Positions 59,914-64,000 of a DNA stretch of 64,000 nucleotides are shown here, one piece after another. Source of the DNA: Bradyrhizobium sp. 199 (GTDB taxonomy: Bacteria; Pseudomonadota; Alphaproteobacteria; Rhizobiales; Xanthobacteraceae); NCBI RefSeq assembly GCF_023073355.1, contig NZ_JADPJI010000005.1, positions 248,001-312,000 on the forward strand. The letters run 5' to 3'. A program made the translations under genes and the position numbers. Each line of letters opens with the position of its first letter. The stretch's first letter is position 1. The notes under the pieces are model-generated. The model searched no databases. It worked only from the letters and a program-made list of their open reading frames with translations, and had not been told where the DNA came from.

Positions 59914-61197
59914 ATGGCAAAACCGTTTCCGTCGAAGACGCACATCGGCAATCACATGCTCCATCCCGAGACGCTGATGCTAACCTATGGCTATGATCCG
60001 CAGCTGTCGGAAGGCGCCATCAAGCCGCCGGTGTTCCTGACCTCCACCTTCGTATTCAAGACGGCCGATGACGGGCAGGACTTCTTCGATTTCGTCGCCG
60101 GCCGGCGCGAGCCGCCGGAAGGGATGGGCGCGGGCCTGGTCTATTCTCGCTTCAATCATCCCAACAGCGAGATCGTGGAGGACCGGCTCTCGATCTACGA
60201 GCGCACCGAGAGCTGCGCGCTGTTCTCGTCCGGCATGGCGGCCATCGCGACCACGATCCTCGCCTTCGTTCGGCCCGGCGACGTCATCCTGCACTCCCAG
60301 CCGCTCTATGGCGGGACGGAAACGCTGCTGACGAATACGCTTGCTCGTCTATCGATCGGCGCCGTCGGCTTCGCCGACGGGATCGATGAGGCGGCGGTCA
60401 AGCAGGCCGCGGAGGAGGCGATGGCCAAAGGCCGTGTATCCATGATCCTGATCGAGACTCCGGCCAATCCGACTAACGGCTTGGTCGACATCGCGATGAT
60501 CCGCCGTGTCGCCGATTCCATCGGAAAGACGCAAGGCAATACACCGATCATCGCCTGCGACAATACGCTGCTCGGGCCGGTGTTTCAGCGGCCGATCGAA
60601 CACGGCGCGGACCTTTCGCTGTACTCGCTCACCAAATATGTCGGCGGTCATTCCGATCTGATCGCGGGCGCAGCGCTCGGCTCGAAGGCGATCATGAAGG
60701 GCATCAAGGCGCTGCGCGGCGCCATCGGCACCCAGCTCGATCCGCATTCCTGCTGGATGATCAACCGCTCGCTCGAGACGTTGAGCCTGCGCATGGAGAA
60801 GGCCAACGACAATGCGCGCCTCGTCGCGGACTTCTTGCGCGATCATCCCAAAGTCGCCAAGGTCCATTACCTCGGTCATCACGAGGAGTCTTCGCCAGCG
60901 GGGCGTGCGTTCGCGCGGCAGTGCCTGGGGGCGGGATCCACCTTCTCGTTCGACATCGTCGGCGGCAAGGAGGCAGCCGTGAAATTCCTCAACGCCCTGC
61001 AAATCCTCAAGCTGGCGGTGAGTCTCGGCGGCACCGAGTCGCTCGCGAGCCTGCCTGCGACCATGACCCATTCCGGCGTTCCCGCCGACATCCGCCAGAA
61101 AATCGGCGTGCTCGATTCCACCATCCGGCTGTCGATCGGCATCGAGAACCCGTCGGACCTGATCGCCGACCTCACGCAGGCGCTGAATGCGGCTTGA
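59914..61197 (+). CDS. Cys/Met metabolism PLP-dependent enzyme (cystathionine gamma-synthase family)
   Basis: A 427-residue fold-type I PLP enzyme. [75 protein letters not shown] and [19 protein letters not shown] (PLP Lys241) are family signatures; the C-terminal [20 protein letters not shown] is shared with gamma-lyases and synthases. It may be a methionine gamma-lyase, cystathionine gamma-synthase or related lyase; sequence alone does not decide. ATG 59914 is preferred to the in-frame TTG at 59863. It adds to the sulfur amino-acid theme of the window but is 30 kb from metK. Confidence 0.88.
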   Translation: MAKPFPSKTHIGNHMLHPETLMLTYGYDPQLSEGAIKPPVFLTSTFVFKTADDGQDFFDFVAGRREPPEGMGAGLVYSRFNHPNSEIVEDRLSIYERTESCALFSSGMAAIATTILAFVRPGDVILHSQPLYGGTETLLTNTLARLSIGAVGFADGIDEAAVKQAAEEAMAKGRVSMILIETPANPTNGLVDIAMIRRVADSIGKTQGNTPIIACDNTLLGPVFQRPIEHGADLSLYSLTKYVGGHSDLIAGAALGSKAIMKGIKALRGAIGTQLDPHSCWMINRSLETLSLRMEKANDNARLVADFLRDHPKVAKVHYLGHHEESSPAGRAFARQCLGAGSTFSFDIVGGKEAAVKFLNALQILKLAVSLGGTESLASLPATMTHSGVPADIRQKIGVLDSTIRLSIGIENPSDLIADLTQALNAA

Positions 61198-61214
61198 GCG
61201 CGGCCCGAATCGAA

Positions 61215-61246
61215 AAGGCCGGACGCCTCCTCCTGCGCCCGGCCTT
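61215..61246. terminator. Bidirectional terminator between convergent genes
   Basis: AAGGCCGG (61215-61222) pairs with CCGGCCTT (61239-61246), with CGC/GCG extending the stem. On the minus strand it is followed by TTTCG, fitting termination of the CHRD gene; on the plus strand it follows the PLP-enzyme stop. Confidence 0.65.
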
Positions 61247-61270
61247 CCCGCGACGAAGCAGCGCTGAGGC

Positions 61271-61687
61271 TTACTTCGTGACCTGACCGCGAATCTCGCC
61301 GCCCGGATTGGCCGCGGTGTGGATGTTGACGTAGAGCTTGCCGCCGAGCAGATCGGCGGCCTGCGCGTCGGTGAGCGTCGCTTCGCCCTTGACCGGGCTT
61401 GAGGTCGCATTCGGGATCGCAACCGCGACCCCGGCGTTCTTGCCGGCCTCGGCAGGCCCATGGAAATGCGCCGCAGTGGCGGGGCCGGAGAGCCCGGAAT
61501 AGGTAACGGTCCACGACAGCTTCTTGCTGGCGGCATCATAGTCCAGATCGGCGGTTCCGCTGCCGTTGCTGGTGGTTGCCGGCACTTCCGACTTGCCGTC
61601 GAGCGTTGCTTTCAGCTTTTCGGCGCTGGCCGGCCCCGCAAAAGCGACGGCGCCGAGCGCTAACACGGCGATGACGGTGTTGTTCAT
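61271..61687 (-). CDS. CHRD domain protein, secreted
   Basis: A 138-residue protein with a Sec signal peptide (MNNTVIAVLALGAVAFAGPASA, cut before EKLKA). The rest is one CHRD domain: KATLDGKSEVPATTSNGSG, AAHFHGPAEAGKNAGVAVAI, and the terminal KLYVNIHTAANPGGEIRGQV, the most conserved stretch. CHRD domains occur in chordin and in many bacterial secreted proteins of unknown role. Confidence 0.88.
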   Translation of the reverse strand: MNNTVIAVLALGAVAFAGPASAEKLKATLDGKSEVPATTSNGSGTADLDYDAASKKLSWTVTYSGLSGPATAAHFHGPAEAGKNAGVAVAIPNATSSPVKGEATLTDAQAADLLGGKLYVNIHTAANPGGEIRGQVTK

Positions 61688-61843
61688 GACATTCTCCCTG
61701 CTGAACCCGTTTGGGCTGTCAAACTTCCAACAGCCGGCATTTCAGTTTATTCCCGTCTCCGAACAGGGCCGGCTAAATTCTTCGTGGCTGGAGCCGCGAC
61801 GACATTGGTTTTAGGGTTCGCCGCGACGAGTGAATGGATCTGC

Positions 61844-62773
61844 ATGTTGCAACGAACAATTCTCGCAGGGCTGCTCGCGCTGGTCGCTGGCACCGGCACC
61901 TATTGGTGGCTCAGCGCGCCGCTTGTGGCAGACGCGGGCAATGCGCCGGCCCATGTGGCTAACCTTGCCAACGGCGAGACGATGTTCAATGCCGGGGGCT
62001 GTGCGTCCTGCCATGCCACTCCCGACCAGCCCGATCGTGTCAGGCTTGGTGGCGGCGTTGCGATCAAGTCGCCGTTCGGAACGTTCTACGCGCCGAACAT
62101 CTCTCCCGATCCGAACGACGGCATCGGCAAATGGACAGACGCCGCTTTCGTCAACGCGGTGATGCACGGCGTTTCGCCGGGCGGGCAGCATTATTTTCCT
62201 GCCTTTCCCTACACGTCCTATCGGCACGCAAGACGGGAGGACGTGCTCGATCTCTTCGCCTATTTGAAGACGCTTCCGCCTGTGACCGGCAGGGTGCGCG
62301 ACCATGACATGCGCTTTCCTTTCGATATCCGGCGCAACGTCGGCATCTGGAAATTCCTGTTTCTGGACGACAAGCCGCTCATTGCCGACGGTACGAAGTC
62401 GCCGCAATGGAATCGCGGCGCCTATCTCGTCAACAGTTTCGGCCATTGCGCCGAATGCCACAGCCCGCGCAACGCACTTGGCGGCATTATCTCGCAGCAG
62501 CGCTTTGCCGGCGGGCCCAATCCGGAAGGCGAGGGCTGGGTGCCCAACATCACCCAGAAGCGCCTCGGCGAGTGGAGCGTGAAGGATATCGCCTATTTCC
62601 TCAAGAACGGCGAATTGCCCGACGGCGACAGCGTCGGCGGCGCGATGACGCGTGTGATCAAGAACACCTCGCAATTGTCCGACGAAGACCTCGCAGCGAT
62701 GGCGGACTATCTCAAATCGCTGCCGCCGGTGGACGGTCCGCCGCGCCCCAAGCGCAAGGAAGCTGGCGGCTGA
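61844..62773 (+). CDS. Diheme cytochrome c, membrane-anchored
   Basis: A 309-residue protein with an N-terminal anchor or uncleaved signal (MLQRTILAGLLALVAGTGTYWWL) and two class I cytochrome domains: CASCH at 53-57 and CAECH at 202-206, with GTFYAPNISPDPNDGIGKW and GWVPNITQ as the heme-pocket stretches of alcohol- or aldehyde-dehydrogenase cytochrome subunits (AdhB-like). Only two hemes are present where AdhB has three. No dehydrogenase partner is adjacent; the solitary molybdenum hydroxylase at 56740 is the nearest candidate donor, as speculation. ATG 61844. Confidence 0.88.
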   Translation: MLQRTILAGLLALVAGTGTYWWLSAPLVADAGNAPAHVANLANGETMFNAGGCASCHATPDQPDRVRLGGGVAIKSPFGTFYAPNISPDPNDGIGKWTDAAFVNAVMHGVSPGGQHYFPAFPYTSYRHARREDVLDLFAYLKTLPPVTGRVRDHDMRFPFDIRRNVGIWKFLFLDDKPLIADGTKSPQWNRGAYLVNSFGHCAECHSPRNALGGIISQQRFAGGPNPEGEGWVPNITQKRLGEWSVKDIAYFLKNGELPDGDSVGGAMTRVIKNTSQLSDEDLAAMADYLKSLPPVDGPPRPKRKEAGG

Positions 62774-62925
62774 AGCCCGCCTTTCCCGATTGACAGGGAG
62801 GGGTCGCGCCCGGCATCCTTTACTGCCGGTCGAAAATTGGAAGCGCGTGACAATGCAGTGTCGAATCTGTGCGCGATTGGCCGTTTCGACATTGTCCGGC
62901 CTGGCGATCGTGACGCGCAGCTGAG

Positions 62926-64000
62926 ATGGCACCCACATCGATCCTGCCGGCGGTGCTGAATCCGCGCTTTCTGATGCTATTCCAGGCTGCGCTCGGTGAG
63001 GGCCAGACGGCCATCGATGCCTATCAGGCCTGGCGCGCCTCCGAGCCGCTCGATGCGGCGGATGAGGTCGTCTACCGCACCATGCCGCTGCTCGTCGCCA
63101 CCGCCGACAGGGCGGGCATCGTTGATGCCGACACGAGCCGGATGCGCGGCGTCGTCAAGCACGTCTGGCTGTCCAACGCGACACGGGTCCGCGACGTCGT
63201 CGAGGCCTGCGCGGCGCTGAAGGCGGTCGGCATCGCCGCGCTGCTGATCAAGGGCGGCGCGCTGTTCGCGCGCGATGCGAGCTATATGGCCAAGCGCATG
63301 ACCGGAGATTACGATCTCCTGGTTCACCGCGTTGACGCGCCGCGCGCGATCGAGGCGCTGCGCCAGGCCTCGTTCCGCAGCCACGGCATGCGGGTGGAGT
63401 TGTTTTCCGAGTCCGATTTCGACCGCGACATCCATGCGGTCGCGATGTCGCGGGCCGGCCTCAACCGCGCCATCGACCTGCACTGGCGCGCGCTGTTCTG
63501 GCTCGACGACGAGAGCTTTACCCAGGAGCTGTTTCGTACCGCCGAGCCGGCGAGCTTGCTGACGCACGAGGTGCTGATCCCCGGCCTTGCCGAGCATCTG
63601 GCGATTGCGGCGATGCGGCCGGAGCCTGCCGACCAGAAGGAGATGGTGTTCCGCGCGATCGAGGTCGTTCACGTCCTCGAAAGCGCCGCGACCAAGGTCG
63701 ATTGGGATCGCTTTCGCGCCATCGTGACCCGCTACAATGGCAGCCTGTTCGCGGCGCAATTGCTCGACGTCGTCGCGCGGGAGATGCCGAAGCTGGTGCC
63801 GGAGGGACTCGTGGAGCAGCTGTGGCGCTACGCACCGCCCGGGAAATCCGCCGAGATCGCCGTCCGCGCCGTGCCGCGGGCGCAGCGCACCGAATGGCAG
63901 CAATTTCGGATCGCCTTCTTCACCGCGCTGCGCGCGCAGTTCAAGGTGCCCTTTCGGCGTGTGGACTGGCTGAGGCTGCCGACCGCCGCCGTGGCGGCGT
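62926..64000 (+). CDS. Uncharacterised nucleotidyltransferase family protein, 3' end outside the window
   Basis: ATG 62926 opens a frame of 358 codons that is still open at the window end. It begins MAPTSILPAVLNPRFLML and contains ALLIKGGALFARD and RMTGDYDLLVHRVDAP, i.e. the K-G-x-x-L ... D-x-D-L-L-V pattern of the NTP_transf_5-type 'uncharacterised nucleotidyltransferase' family; LNRAIDLHWRALFW follows. Members are frequent next to exopolysaccharide, PqqD and HPr-kinase-like genes; their substrate is unknown. GAG just before the start is the only ribosome-site hint. Confidence 0.7.
   Translation, partial: MAPTSILPAVLNPRFLMLFQAALGEGQTAIDAYQAWRASEPLDAADEVVYRTMPLLVATADRAGIVDADTSRMRGVVKHVWLSNATRVRDVVEACAALKAVGIAALLIKGGALFARDASYMAKRMTGDYDLLVHRVDAPRAIEALRQASFRSHGMRVELFSESDFDRDIHAVAMSRAGLNRAIDLHWRALFWLDDESFTQELFRTAEPASLLTHEVLIPGLAEHLAIAAMRPEPADQKEMVFRAIEVVHVLESAATKVDWDRFRAIVTRYNGSLFAAQLLDVVAREMPKLVPEGLVEQLWRYAPPGKSAEIAVRAVPRAQRTEWQQFRIAFFTALRAQFKVPFRRVDWLRLPTAAVAA

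Overview
The window looks like a chromosomal stretch of a Bradyrhizobium-type alphaproteobacterium (Rhizobiales). This is inferred from strongly G/C-ending codon use, two complete branched-chain-amino-acid-type (Liv/HAAT) ABC transporters, the gene families present, and several families of short palindromic intergenic repeats that I recall from Bradyrhizobium genomes. I see no rRNA, tRNA, CRISPR array, transposase or phage gene. Coding is dense on both strands.

Layout. (1) 0.4-10.1 kb: a minus-strand operon livG - acyl-CoA ligase - livH - livM - substrate-binding protein - livF, with a divergent PaaK-like adenylate-forming enzyme and an AGE-family sugar epimerase at its far end. It reads as uptake plus CoA activation of an organic, possibly aromatic, acid. 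A Crp/Fnr-type regulator lies divergently upstream of livG. (2) 10.4-18.1 kb: an MFS exporter, a secreted or periplasmic TPR-CHAT (caspase-like) protein, a HemD-family protein, PurU and a small lipoprotein. (3) 18.2-23.4 kb: a second, canonical liv operon (SBP-livH-livM-livG-livF). Its predicted promoter overlaps an 18-bp operator-like palindrome. (4) 23.4-29.3 kb: a methionine/SAM-cycle block made of a MetE-C-terminal-like methyltransferase, a protein fusing a small HTH domain to a SAM-methyltransferase fold, metK and ahcY. (5) 29.4-33.3 kb: a flavin monooxygenase, a tiny ORF below a perfect CtrA-type box, a Spy/CpxP-like periplasmic protein, an NTF2-like protein and a FAH-family hydrolase.

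(6) 33.3-55.5 kb: a lipopolysaccharide/O-antigen region. It has an MsbA-like exporter, galE, an LpcC-like glycosyltransferase, the heptose genes waaF, hldD and hldE, and an O-antigen-ligase-like protein. A coherent QuiNAc/FucNAc-type initiation module follows (WbpM-like 4,6-dehydratase, WbuB-like glycosyltransferase, WbpV/K-like reductase, WbpL/WecA-like phosphosugar transferase). The region continues with an LPG-synthase-like membrane protein, a UDP-glucuronate-epimerase-like protein, manC, a WlbA/WbpB-like dehydrogenase, a WlbE/WbpE-like aminotransferase and murJ. (7) 55.5-64 kb: a possible leaderless 25-codon ORF with its own promoter and terminator, a DUF1127 protein, a GNAT acetyltransferase, a solitary CoxL-type molybdenum hydroxylase, a cytochrome c', a Cys/Met-metabolism PLP enzyme, a CHRD protein, a diheme cytochrome c, and a nucleotidyltransferase cut off by the window end.

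The intergenic palindromic repeats often sit just downstream of genes inside operons, notably after both substrate-binding-protein genes. There they could form mRNA hairpins that set stoichiometry. The observations most worth a second look are the HTH-methyltransferase upstream of metK, the signal-peptide-bearing TPR-CHAT protein, the mini-ORF/terminator unit at 55.5 kb, the CtrA box plus tiny ORF at 31 kb, the operator-promoter at 18.4 kb and the 22-bp-period array at the left edge. All functions are read from sequence and family memory without database searches.
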